From: Glebionis coronaria
Taxonomy: Eukaryota; Streptophyta; Magnoliopsida; Asterales; Asteraceae
Assembly: GCA_025667525.1 (NCBI GenBank)
Contig: JANFOE010002259.1
Span: 2,501 to 66,500 of the forward strand
DNA: 64,000 nucleotides
Direction of reading: 5' to 3'
A model generated the notes under the pieces. It saw only the letters and a program-made list of their open reading frames with translations, did not search any database and was not told where the DNA came from. This document shows positions 25,033 to 36,502 of this stretch, piece by piece (the first letter of the stretch is position 1; each line of letters opens with the position of its first letter). The translations under genes were made by a program, and so were the position numbers.

Positions 25033-26062
25033 TAGATTTGCTAATCTTATGTCCCATTGGAAAGCTCAAGAAGCTTCAAATTCCGCTTCGGTTAAAGCGG
25101 TTGCTAAGAGTTGTTTGTCTTGTGGTGGAGCTCATGATCTTTCCGAGTGCATTACCGCGGATGGTAACACTTCGAGTGCTTATGTAGCAACGGGAACTTA
25201 CAACCAAAACGGTCAAGGTTCCCGCCCAAATCAAGCTCCACCAAATCAAAATGCTAATAACTATCGAAACAACAACCAAGGTGGTAATTACCAAGGCAAT
25301 TCACGTAACTACAACAAGGGGAATTATCAAAATGGGAATGGACAAGTCACTAATCAAAACCAAAACCGTGATTTTCAAAACACTGCACAAGGTTTTCAAA
25401 ATGCTCACACTAAAAATCTTCAAGGAGAATTTTTGGATTATGCTAAAGCAAATGATGCTAAATTTGATAACATGCAACGTGAGATGATTAGCTTAAGATC
25501 CGAGTTGAAAAACGAGCTTAAAAATGAACTTGCTAATGAACTTAAAACTCATGCAAATAAAATGGAAGGAAATGTCCAACGTCTTCAACAAAACCAACAA
25601 AAGATGGAATTAGGACAGCATCAGATTAAGTAAGAGTTATTAAAAGCGGATGCTAGGCAATCAAAATTTGAGGACCGAATGGCTAAGATGTTTGAGGCAA
25701 TCATGTGTAAACCCTCTTCCTCGGGTGGTCTTCCTAGTGATACCATTGCAAACCCGAAGGGAGAAATGAAGGTTATTACTACACGAAGTGGTAAAACTTT
25801 CAAGGAACCAATCTCTCGTTCAAGTACTTCTACGGAGAAGGAAATCGAGAAAGAACCCGAGGTGATGGTCGAAAAGGAGCACATTACAATCCCACGAAGT
25901 ACCGCTCAAACCACACCTACGGTTGAACCAATAACAATTGTGAAACCCGAGATTCCAAGGTCGTTGCCTAATGTCCAACCCACACCACCCTTACCTTACC
26001 CTTCGAGACGAAACAAAGAGAAATTGCAAGAACGTAACAAACAACAATCGAGCTTTTTATAA
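25033..26062 (+). pseudogene. gag C-terminal part with zinc knuckle, element 1 (one in-frame stop)
   Basis: This continues gag in frame 2. The nucleocapsid knuckle C-x2-C-x3-H-x4-C (CLSCGGAHDLSEC) lies at about 25115-25155 and would bind genomic RNA. A Q/N-rich tract follows (25200-25420), then a lysine/glutamate-rich coiled-coil-like stretch (25490-25630). A TAA at 25631-25633 interrupts the frame; the same frame continues through MAKMFEAIMCKPSSSGG and VITTRSGKTFKEP, then a proline-rich linker (PTPPLPYPSRRNKEK) as in element 2. It ends at TAA 26060-26062, where a two-base insertion or one-base deletion breaks the join to protease. Confidence 0.9.
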
Positions 26063-26064
26063 AA

Positions 26065-26574
26065 ATGTTTCAACAAGTGCATTTTGATGTGAGTTTAGCC
26101 GACGCGTTGTTGTATATGCCTCGTTTCGCTTCCACTTTTAAAAGTATGATGAGCGATAAGAAAAAGCTTTCAAAGCTTGCTAATTGTTCTTCGGTTTATC
26201 TTAACCGCATACCAGAAAAAGTTGGTGACCCCGGAAAGTTTCTCATTCCTTGTGACATACAAGATATGAAAGAATGCCTCGCCTTGGCCGATCTTGGTGC
26301 GAGCATTAATTTGATGCCATTTTCCATTTGGAAATCGCTTTCGCTTCCGGCTCTTATTACTTCGAACATGTCTATCGAGATGGCCGATCATTCTACGATT
26401 TTAGCATGTGGAGTAGCCGAAGATGTTTTCGTGAAAGTGGGGAAGTTCTACTATCCCGTTGATTTTATAGTAGTTGACATCCCCGCGGATCCTCAAGTTC
26501 CTCTAATTTTAGGTCGTTCATTTTTAGACACTTCGAGATCGCTTATCGATGTCATGCAAGAACTATCACTTTGA
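26065..26574 (+). pseudogene. Aspartic protease segment, element 1
   Basis: A retroviral-type aspartic protease cleaves the polyprotein. The frame gives MFQQVHFDVSLADALLYMP, then [12 protein letters not shown] (active-site D-x-G-A) at about 26284-26320 and VPLILGRSFLDT near the C-terminal hydrophobic-G motif. The usual DTGA/DSGA is DLGA, the same as in element 2, so it is a lineage feature and not damage. The frame is lost near 26555-26570 by an apparent one-base deletion. The downstream frame continues with RLNEEELAIN. Confidence 0.9.
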
Positions 26575-28048
26575 GATTAAACGAAGAGGAACTTGCTATA
26601 AACGCTACTCAAAACTCGAAACCTTCTCATGTTTATGCAATCGCTACCATCAATCACATTGACATCGTTGATGTGGTTTGCGATGAGTTTTCACAAGAAG
26701 TGTTAGGTTTTTCCGATAGCTCGTCAAGTGGCAATCCCACTATTTTGGATCCGATTCTTGCTAATTCCACACCAAATCTCACTCCATTCCAAGGAGGCGA
26801 TCTCACTTCAAATGAAATCGACAATGAAGATGAGGTGTTGATTAGTGATGATACTTCTATTCCACCATTTCTTCCGCCGATGGAAGTTATGAGTGTTGAA
26901 CCAAAATCTTCAATCAAGGAACCACCTATCCTTGAATTGAAAGATCTTCCTTCTCACCTTGAATACGCATTTTTGGAAGGTGATGACAAGTTGCCGGTTA
27001 TTATTGCAAAAGGTCTTGCTAATTATGAAAAAACCGAGCTCTTGAAAGTTCTTAAGGCTCATAAAGGGGCAATTGCGTGGAAAATATCCGACATTAAGGG
27101 TATTGACCCAAAATTTTGTACTCACAAGATTTTAATGGAGGAGGACTACAAACCCGCAATTCAAAGTCAAAGAAGGGTGAATCCCAAAATTCACGATGTC
27201 ATTAAAAAGGAGGTCCTTAAACTCCTTGACGCGGGAATGATTTATCCTATATCTGATAGCCCATGGGTGAGCCCAATCCATTGTGTCCCTAAAAAGGGAG
27301 GAATGACCGTTGTGCCTAATGAAAACAACGAGTTAATTCCCACTCGTGTTGTGACCGGTTGGAGGGTGTGTATTGACTACTGAAAGTTAAATGACGCCAC
27401 TCGTAAAGACCACTTTCCTTTGCCCTTCATGGATCAAATGTTGGAGCGACTTGCGGGAAATGAATTCTATTGCTTTTTAGATGGTTTTTCCGGTTACTTT
27501 CAAATCCCTATCGACCCTCGTGATCAAGAGAAGACTACGTTTACGTGTCCTTATGGAACGTTCGCTTATCGTAGGATACCTTTCGGACTTTGTAATGCAC
27601 CGGGTACGTTTCAACGGTGTATGATGGCGATTTTTCACGATATGATCGAGAAGTCGATGGAAGTGTTTATGGATGACTTCTCGGTGTTTGGCAATTCGTT
27701 CACGTCATGTTTATCTAATCTCGAGCAAATGTTAAAACGTTGTGAAGAAACCAATCTTGTGCTTAATTGGGAAAAATGTCATTTTATGTGTAAACAAGGA
27801 ATCGTCTTAGGACATAAGGTGTCGAAAGCGGGGATTGAGGTCGATAAAGCTAAGGTAGACGTCATCGCCAAGTTACCTCATCCCAATACCGTTAAGGGAG
27901 TTAGGAGTTTCCTAGGCCACGCGGGCTTTTATCGTCGTTTCATCAAGGACTTTTCGAAAATCTCTCGACCTATGACACACCTTCTCGAGAAGGATGCTCC
28001 TTTTAACTTCAATGAGGATTGTGTTAGAGCTTTCGAAACTCTAAAAGG
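26571..28048 (+). pseudogene. Reverse transcriptase segment, element 1 (one stop)
   Basis: RT copies element RNA into cDNA. The segment opens with the pre-RT linker ([40 protein letters not shown]). RT follows: [59 protein letters not shown] and the catalytic FMDD at about 27670. The codon after CIDY is TGA (27381-27383); element 2 has Arg there, so a CGA to TGA change is likely, as expected from deamination of methylated CpG. The frame continues to about 28047, where a one-base deletion shifts it before RNase H. Confidence 0.9.
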
Positions 28049-29839
28049 AAACTTACCGAAGCTCCCATTCTTGTTGCTCCTAATTGGGAATTACCCTTTG
28101 AAATCATGTGCGATGCAAGTGATTATGCTATAGGGGGCGTCTTAGGGCAACGTTATGACAAGCATTTCCGTCCTATCCACTATGCTAGTAAGACGATGAC
28201 CGAGGCTCAATTAAAGTACACCACAACGGAAAAGGAATTCTTTGCCGTGGTCTATGCTTTTGAGAAATTCCGACCTTATCTCGTCTTGACTAAAAGCATC
28301 GTGTATACCGACCATTCGGCTATCAAGTATCTCTTAGCTAAGCAAGATGTTAAGCCGAGATTGCTTCGTTGGATGCTTCTCCTCCAAGAATTTGATGTCA
28401 CCGTGCTTGACAAAAAAGGAGCCGAGAATCTAGCGGCCGATCATCTCTCTCATCTAGAAGATCCTCACAAAGATGTTTTCGAGAATAAGGAAATCACCGA
28501 AACATTTCCTCTTGAGACTCTCGGTGTAGTGAATTCTAAAGACACCACCCCATGGTTTGCCGACATTGCAAATTACCATGCGGGCAATTTCATAATCAAG
28601 GGTATGACGACACAACAAAAGCGAAAATTCTTTCGTGACGTCAAGTTCTATTTTTGGGACGACCCTTATCTCTTTCGGGTTTGTGCGGATCAACTCGTTC
28701 GACGTTGTGTGTTTAGTGCCGAAGCTTCTAATATCCTTAGAGCTTGTCATGAGGGACCCACGGGTGGTCACCACGGTGCTAATCTCACGGCTAAGAAAGT
28801 GTTTGATGTCGGCTTCTTTTGGCCTTCTATCTATCGTGATGCACACGCACTTGTAAAGTCGTGTGATTCATGCCAACGTCAAGGAAAATCGTCTCAACGT
28901 GATGAAATGCCGCAAAACATGATTCAAGTGTGTGAGATTTTCGACATATGGGGAATAGACTTTATGGGGCCGTTCCCATCGTCTCATGGCAACAAATATA
29001 TCCTCGTCGCAGTGGACTACCTTTCTAAGTGGGTTGAAGCTAAGGCTTTGCCTACTAATGATGCTCGTGTGGTAGTGAAGTTTTTGAAGCAACTATTCTC
29101 TCGGTTCGGAACCCCTCGTGCAATTATAAGCGATCGTGGAACCCATTTTTGTAATGACCAATTCGAAAAGGTTCTAAATAAATATGGAGTTACTCATCGT
29201 CTTTCTACGGCTTATCACCCGCAAACGAGTGGGCAAGTCGAGGTTTCGAACCGAGCTTTCAAGAGGATTTTAGAGAGGTCAATTGGAGAAAACCGTGCTT
29301 CCTGGTCTGACAAACTCGATGACGCTTTATGGGCCTTTAGGACCGCTTATAAGACACCTATCGGTTGCACTCCTTATAAGTTAGTCTATGGGAAGAATTG
29401 TCATTTGCCCATTGAGTTGGAGCACAAGGCATATTGGGCCCTTAAGCATGCAAACTTTGACTTGAAGACCGCGGGAGATCACTGGAAAATACAATTGAAT
29501 GAATTGGATGAATTGAGAAATAATGCTTATGAAAATTCATTAATTTTTAAAGAAAAGACTAAAAGGTTTCATGATTCAAAGATTAAAAACCGGGTTTTTA
29601 ACGTTGGTGATCAAGTGTTACTTTTTAACTCTCGACTTAAGATATTTTCCGGGAAATTGAAATCTCGTTGGTCGGGTCCGTTCACCATTACACAAGTGTT
29701 TCCGTATGGGACCATCGAGCTAGCTCAAGATGATGGTCCTAGTTTCAAGGTGAATGGACATAGGCTTAAACACTACTTTGGTGGGGAAATTCCTTCAATG
29801 GTTGCCCTCGACCAAGTCACCTTCCCCAATGATAATTAG
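28049..29839 (+). pseudogene. RNase H and integrase segment, element 1
   Basis: RNase H removes the RNA template and integrase inserts the cDNA. The frame is intact to the stop at 29837-29839. RNase [46 protein letters not shown]. Integrase zinc-binding [13 protein letters not shown] and CDSCQRQGK. The DDE core shows [28 protein letters not shown] and [11 protein letters not shown]. The C-terminus has [19 protein letters not shown], a GPF/Y-type module, with no chromodomain, as expected for non-chromoviral Athila types. It lacks its own start and depends on the broken upstream frames. Confidence 0.92.
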
Positions 29840-31980
29840 CATAGAGGGGATCGAGTCGAGCTCATGACTCGGTAATCAAAAATGAGGTGCCTCGTGGGGG
29901 AGATCCCATGCTTATCCTTTATGCTTACTATTCACTAATAAGGGAACTTGTACCCTTTCAACTCGTTGTCTCATGGTTGTTTGTGATTGTGTTATCTAGA
30001 TCATCATCATCATCTACGATTGAAGACTCTCGTGTTCGTTTACGTGAGCCTCCATCGTTTGCTTGAAGAAGTTTTCATGAATCCATTGACATATCCTTTA
30101 TTGTTCTAACAATTATCTCTTAGCATACTTAATAAACGGCTTGTTGATCACCCTTTCCATGCTAGATCCTAAGCATTCGACTCTTCGTCTCTAGTATGGG
30201 GGTGCTCCACCTTTAGACTTGAAACATTGAGGACAATGTTTACTTTTAGTATGGGGGGTGAATAGGTACTTGCTTTGCTACGCCCTCACGCTTTCCAACT
30301 TTCAATGTTTTGTTTTTAATAAGGCTAAAAGTGGCCAAATTTTAAAAAATTTCTTAGTTTTCATAAGTGTTTCTAAGACACGAATGTATATTTTCCGTTG
30401 GGTAGAATAAGAGCTAATTTTTTACTTGATGGGCATTTGGAGCCACTTACATTCCTTAACCCGCTCAATTCAAGTTTTGCTAGACTTTTATATAGGGAGC
30501 TTTAAAACGCGAAAGTCTTAACTCTTACGGGTTAAGAACAAGAACTTTTCGCAAGTTCCTATAATTGATCCTAGAAAGTCCTTATCAAGGGAACTATAAA
30601 ATGCATTCTCTAAACTTGAAAAGTCCAAGAAAGTGCAAGATCCTATAGGTGGCTTGAAAGCCCAAAAATTTGATTTGACATAGTCTTAATGAATGCTAAT
30701 CCAAATTTGGCTTAATTTTGACTTGCATGGCTAAGTATTCACGAGTCTCTTTAATTAGAGGTCTTATATAGTGAAGAACGAGAGATGATAGAGTTAGACA
30801 AGTGATCATGCTAAACGTAGAACATGGAAATGTTCTTTCAAAAACTCATATGTTTTTAATTGTGGCTTTTTCTTCCCATAAGATCAATGCATTAGGAATA
30901 AATCATAATTGCAATAAGTAAGGTCGTACGATTTGAAAGGTTACTTAGCCTCTAGCGCAAGATCGTTTAAAAGTTGCTCGGGGTTGAATAGAGTTCATAG
31001 CCAAGGCATAACTTATTGAAGGGGGACGCGAAGATTGGCGATCATCCAAAAAGGCCCTAACAAGGCATGAGGAGCTCTATTTTTGCTAAATATCCAAGAT
31101 GATGTGAAGTATCATTATTCCTAAATCAATATGAAGGATCGAGACACACGACGAAAAGCAATTACTCCCCTAAAGATCATTGAGAAAGTCTATCCAAAAA
31201 GACCCTTACAAGGTATGAGGATAAATATATCCAAGTCCGAAAAGGAGGCGGATCGTTGTATATTAAAATCCAAAGTAAAGATTGAAGAAAAATGATGAAG
31301 TCGTGGTCCAAATATAAAGAATCTCTCAAAAACGTCAAGTGAAGTAATTCCAAATATATGAAGAGAAGACCATAATTTCAAGAACGTCTTCCCAAGATTT
31401 GAAGTATGAAGTACATGCCAAATAGCGGTCCGAGAAAGGTCTCAAATCATGAAACGAGTTATGCCAAGATATGAACTTAAGGAGATACACGAGAAACCGT
31501 TTTAAAAGATTTTGTCCTTCGGCTAACTATCGATTAAATCGTGCTACTTTGCTTTCAGACTAATAACTACTCAAATAAGTCAATATGAATCACTTGCGAT
31601 CCATGACAAATAGTTAAAAAATGCTAGTAACCCATTTCTTTTTTTATATAATAACTAAGATTGCGGGGAGAAAAAGTATTACACAATTTGGACGTATGAG
31701 TAGTGTTAGCATTGTGACTTGTACCAACAATGATCTCGTTTTTGCACTTAGCATGGAATGTATGACGATCAAGGATGACGAAGTTTACTCTAAGGGACAT
31801 TTGCTTGTTTCTATTCTTTGACCTTAAAAGTCACTTTCGTGATGAAAATCATACATTATGTCTTTACACATCTTCGTAGTATGTTGCAAGTCTTTTACTC
31901 TTCAATAAAGGTTAATAAAATTGAACTTTGGTGATGCTTAGATACTTTATTCTAGCATTGGTGAGGGCACGACAATGGCT
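29840..31980 (+). other. Post-pol non-coding region of element 1
   Basis: About 2.1 kb between integrase and the polypurine tract, where Athila/Calypso elements often carry an env-like ORF. No ORF longer than about 66 codons is present. It holds two extra polypurine-like AGTATGGGGG tracts (30193-30202 and 30248-30258) that flank a perfect palindrome AAACATTGAGGACAATGTTT (30222-30241). Confidence 0.7.
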
Positions 31981-31993
31981 TAGTATGGGGGAG
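31981..31993 (+). other. Polypurine tract, element 1
   Basis: TAGTATGGGGGAG ends one base before the right LTR and would prime plus-strand DNA synthesis. Confidence 0.8.
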
Positions 31994-34900
31994 TGATGAG
32001 ATGGCATTTATACATGATCTCATCGTTCTTTTCGGGCTTTAAATGCATAAAAATGTCATAAAATACCATATATATGCTTGTGTTTGTTTACTTGTGTATT
32101 TTAGGTATGTATATCGTGAAAAAGATAAAAGATCACAAGATACAAGGAAAAACGGACACGAGAAACGAAGCCATACAAAGAACCGGGCCCTAATTTATGA
32201 AATACTCAACAAATACCCTTGAAGACTTGAAGACATGCAAGATTGATCCTCATTTAATGAAGAAATGACACTTAAAACCCTTGTATATTGATAATTACAA
32301 GTTTAGTCCCTTAAGTTTGTCAAAATTACACAAATGGTCCTTCAACTTTGAAGAAATGGCAAGTTTAGTCCCTCAACAATTCAAAATTGCCAATTATGGT
32401 CCCTTATGAAGCCAAAGATACATTGAAGACCTTTGAAGATCAACATTGTCCAAGATCAGCCCTTGAATTATCTCAAAATGGCAAAAACAACCCTTTGATC
32501 CTTTTCCAAAGTTTTGTGCCAAAACTGCCAAGTCATGAAAGTTTATAACAAAGGAAAGGAAGTTTTTAGGCTGAAAAACGTGTTATACACTTTTTACCAA
32601 AACACAAAGACTTAGACTGCCACATTTGAAACATTCAAATGAATAATGCGCCAAACAACTTTCCAATCCTACAAAAATGGGTCAAAATAGTTACTGTTCA
32701 CCCTATGAACCCAGTAACTATATTCATTAAAACAAAGGGTAAAATGAAATTACCCTTACCCACACTTGATTCACACGCCCAAAATCCCATCCCAACCTTA
32801 AAACACTCACTCCCACTCACAAAGAGGTCCCACCACCAAAACTGTTTCACCATCATGTGACAACTTCCTCACCAAGGCTTGCCACGTGTCAAGATCAATA
32901 GCCCACATCATTTGCTTCATATCAAAGCTATTTTAAACGGTTTGGATGCATTTGGACAGCTCATTCCATCAAATGATCTAGAAGACTCAAGGGCATTTTA
33001 GGGAAATCAGTGCTAGGGTTTATGAATAGTATTTAGCCAGGCATTTGCCTATAAAAGGAGACCTCAACATGTGAGAGTCCCTTTGTTCCAGTTTTAGGCT
33101 GTCAATCTTTGTAATTCCTTTTTAAGTTAATAAAATTTGAATTTCTTAAAATTTTGAATTCTCTTTTGTGATTGATTAAAAGTTGGTGTTAGAATAGCCT
33201 AAATCTGAGTTCCATTTGATTGTTAAGACCTTCCTTAATCTTGTGGTTAAGGCACGTCTTGGTTCATAAGGTTTTCAAGGTTCAAAAACCTTGAAATCCT
33301 AGTTTCTGATTTTGGTTATCATTGTGTACTAACCCCTAGCCATAAGCCTTGAGCTCCTTCAAGCTTGTTGACACCAAGCCTGGGAAGAGTTTTAAGCCTT
33401 TGGTTGAGTTGTTTGCTGTTTTGTGTTGAAGACATATCATAATCAAAGCCTTGTTCTACTTTGAACATCAGCAGGCTTTGATCTTCTTCTTTGAAGTACC
33501 TTGGTCTTGTTCTAGTTGTTGAACAAGGTCCAAGGAGCATAGCTGGCCCTCCTAGGATGTTGTGGAGGGCAGGTATAATCTCTTGATTAAGTTTCCTCTC
33601 AAAATTTCATGTTACTGCCTGTTTTAGATTTGGTGCTTTGATTTTGTGTTCTTGTGTTTGTGCTGGTTATTTTTGTGTTTGATTCTGTTAGTTGCTACCT
33701 AGTAAGTGTTTTTGATCATTAAAATCAGTAGGTTATTAGTATAAATCACAAGTTTCTTTGTTAAGTAGTTGATTAAGGGGTGTTCGGATCAACTGCATGA
33801 TTTGGATTTGTGGTTTTCTAAGAGGTGGTTTTATGTTTGCAAGTGTTAGTATCTGTTATTTGGTTGCTATTGTTCATCTGTTTGCAGGTTTTGAAGGTTT
33901 AAACACCTAGATTCATAAAATAGGGTATAAAATCTTGGACACTTGGTAAAATTGGCTAGGATTTTGAGGACACCTAGATCTAAGCTTAGGCTAGGGCTAA
34001 CAAGTGCTGAACCTTAGTTAATCAAACCAGGAGAAGAGATTTGACTGCTTGAAATTGGATCTAGTGTGAAATAGATCAGCAAACTTGTTTGCATATTGTT
34101 CATGTTCTTATCAGTAACTGTTTATGCTTTGATCTAGTTGTTTACTTTGATTCAGTGTTTGTTATAAGTTGATTTGTGCTTATTCATAGTTAATATAGCT
34201 TGTGTGTGCATCCTGTTAAGTTTGGTTGGCTTAATCTTGCTAAATCTGCTTATTAAGTGCATAACTGCTTATTTCCATTTCTGTGCATGATCTGGTGACT
34301 GTTTGATCATTTGTGGCTTATTGTGTGAACCAAATTTGGATTTTCTTGTTGCTATTGACTCCTTGTGATTCACTGATCACAAGGGTGCCCTTGTTTCCAA
34401 TTGAATCCAACTAAAACTCTCTAAAAAGCTCAGTCAAATAGTCAAAGCAGTGGGAACTCCTTTCCCCTGCTAGTTACCACTGCTAGTGTTAATTTGGTGT
34501 CAGCTTATCAATAAGCTATAATAGCTTATTTTAACCAGCAACAACTTGGATTTTGTAATAGGTGCTCATTATTTGACCCATTTGTTCATACTGGAGCATT
34601 TGGTGGGTTGACTTTAGGGTTTGACTAGAAAACCAACTTGATTGACTTTTTCATAAGTGCTTAAGTGCTTATTCTGGCTTATTGGTTTTGCTTATTGGAA
34701 TTTTGTTGATTGATTTGGCTTATTGAGTCCATTTGTGATCTTTTGCAAGTTGAATCAAGTCCTGAGGTGCCTTATTTCTCAAAAACGACTATTTTGTCTT
34801 TTAGTGAAATAATACGCTGCTTATTTCTGGCTTATTGAGTGTGGTTTTTCAAAATTTCTTTTTACAGATCTCATAAGCATCCCAAAAGAAGGTTGTGTGT

Positions 34901-35923
34901 CAAATTAGAGCTTATGGCATTTGCTTATTGCTTAATGGGCTGAAAAGCTCAATAAGAATAAGCTGCTTGCTTATTAAGCTGTGATAAGCTCACATTCAGC
35001 TTTTGGGCCTTTAGAGTTTTGTGTTTAGAATTAAATTTTGAGTCAGATAGGGTTTTTCCAAGTCAATTGGGCCAAGTTTGACTTTTTGGGCCAAAAAGCC
35101 CATTAAGGTTGACTGTTTTTGGTTTTGGCCCATTTGAGGGCCCAATAGGGGTATTCTGGTCATTTCACTTTTATTTTCTGTTTATTTAGGTTAAAATAAA
35201 CTAGTTTGCAAGTTTTTAGAATTTTTTATAATTTTTAGATTTTTAATAATATTTTATTGTTATTTTATTATTATTTTTCAAATTTCACATTTTCCAACTT
35301 TTTACATTTTTCTTAGCTTTAATACATTAAAATAGGAATTTAGCAACTTTTAGAACAATTTTATCACTTTTAGATTAATTTTTATAATTATTTTAAGTTT
35401 TAATAGTTTTTAAATCATTTTAAATAGTTTTTATTAGTTTAAAATTTTCTAAAAATAGTTTTTAATCTTTTTAGGTCATTGTAGAGGTTTACCCATTGAA
35501 AAATCTTTATTTGGGCTTTTTGATAATTTATTTGATTTTTAGGGCTTTAATTAGCATTTTAAAAATTGAATATTTAATTATTTAAAAGGTTTGAAAAAGT
35601 TTTGATCATTGGTAAACTCTTAGTTTATTAATTTTGATTTTTGGTGAATTTTTGGTAATTTTTAGAATTAATTTTAATTTTTGTAGTTTTTACGGTTTTA
35701 CGTTTGTCGTTGTAGTAGTAATTTTCACGTCTTCGTCATCTTCTTTTCTCATCCCCTTCTAAACCAATCATTAATCACAAACATTTAACAAGTTTTTCAC
35801 ACACATATACCTCCTTGGGAAACGAACTTCATTGGGTCATTAGTGCTTGATTTTCCTAAATCATCACTCGATACTTTCCCTACTTACTCTCTTTTCCTAA
35901 AGAGTAGTAAAACACTACAATCA
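31994..35923 (+). repeat. Right LTR of element 1 (3930 bp)
   Basis: Aligns with 19507-23437 over its full length with about 70 substitutions and a few small indels by eye. It has AATAAA at 33129-33134, 70 bases after the TATA box, a candidate polyadenylation signal that reads ATTAAA in the left LTR. Confidence 0.95.
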
Positions 35924-35928
35924 GTGTT
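35924..35928. repeat. Target-site duplication of LTR element 1, right copy
   Basis: GTGTT, identical to 19502-19506. Confidence 0.95.
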
Positions 35929-36167
35929 GAAATATACGTTTTCTGTTTGTAGAAGAGTATATAAGTGTTTGTTTTGAGTGTTGAATAAAATGTTTGAATT
36001 ATAGAATATTACTATTATGCCTTTTTAAATTAAATAAATGAAGAAGTTAGAGGGTAAATATGTAAAATAATAATAATAAGTCATGACTTAATATGAAAAG
36101 TCTCTTACCTTTGGCTTTTTCTAGAAAGACATTTATTAAAACAAGTTATTAATGACTTAATTATTAT

Positions 36168-36502
36168 CACTATAACAAATTAATTGATTTTTTACACCTA
36201 TTATGCCACTTGTTCACACTTTAAAATGTGTGAATTTGAAAAGTTCACAATTTTATTAGTGTTTTTGGTGTGAACAAATTGAGTGTAACAAATAACTTTA
36301 CACTTTTAATTGTGAAAACTTTTAATACTTCACGCTTCTATGTGTGAACTTTTTAAAACATCACATTTTTATATGTGAATTTTATAATGTTTCACACTTT
36401 TTAATACTTCACACTTGTAAGTGTAAACATTTTACAATTAAAGTTCACACTTTTTAAAGTGCGAAGAAAAAAATGTGAACAAACCCTAAATTTGTTGTAG
36501 TA
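36168..36502. mobile_element. Short CACTA-like non-autonomous element, 335 bp
   Basis: Left end CACTATAACAAATTAA and right end (reverse complement) TACTACAACAAATTTA match the En/Spm CACTACAA family, with the first base of the right end changed. The interior is dominated by TTCACAC / GTGTGAA motifs in both orientations, like CACTA subterminal repeats. I could not confirm a 3-bp target duplication. It lies inside Helitron D next to LTR element 1. No ORF. Confidence 0.65.

Larger units (their letters stand above)
19507..35923 (+). mobile_element. LTR retrotransposon 1, Ty3/gypsy Athila-type, 16.4 kb, defective
   Basis: Complete structure: LTR 19507-23437, PBS 23441-23458, gag-protease-RT-RNase H-integrase 24178-29839, polypurine tract 31981-31993, LTR 31994-35923, perfect 5-bp duplication GTGTT. 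LTRs start TG and end CA. RT motifs [31 protein letters not shown] and FMDD, and the tRNA-Asp-like PBS, place it with Athila-type elements. I counted about 70 LTR differences by eye (~1.8%). The coding region has two stops and four frame breaks, so it cannot encode its proteins from one transcript. It is inserted in Helitron D. Confidence 0.95.

Noticed and set aside
28454..28846. 130-codon minus ORF
   Set aside because: Antisense shadow of the RNase H/integrase frame of element 1.
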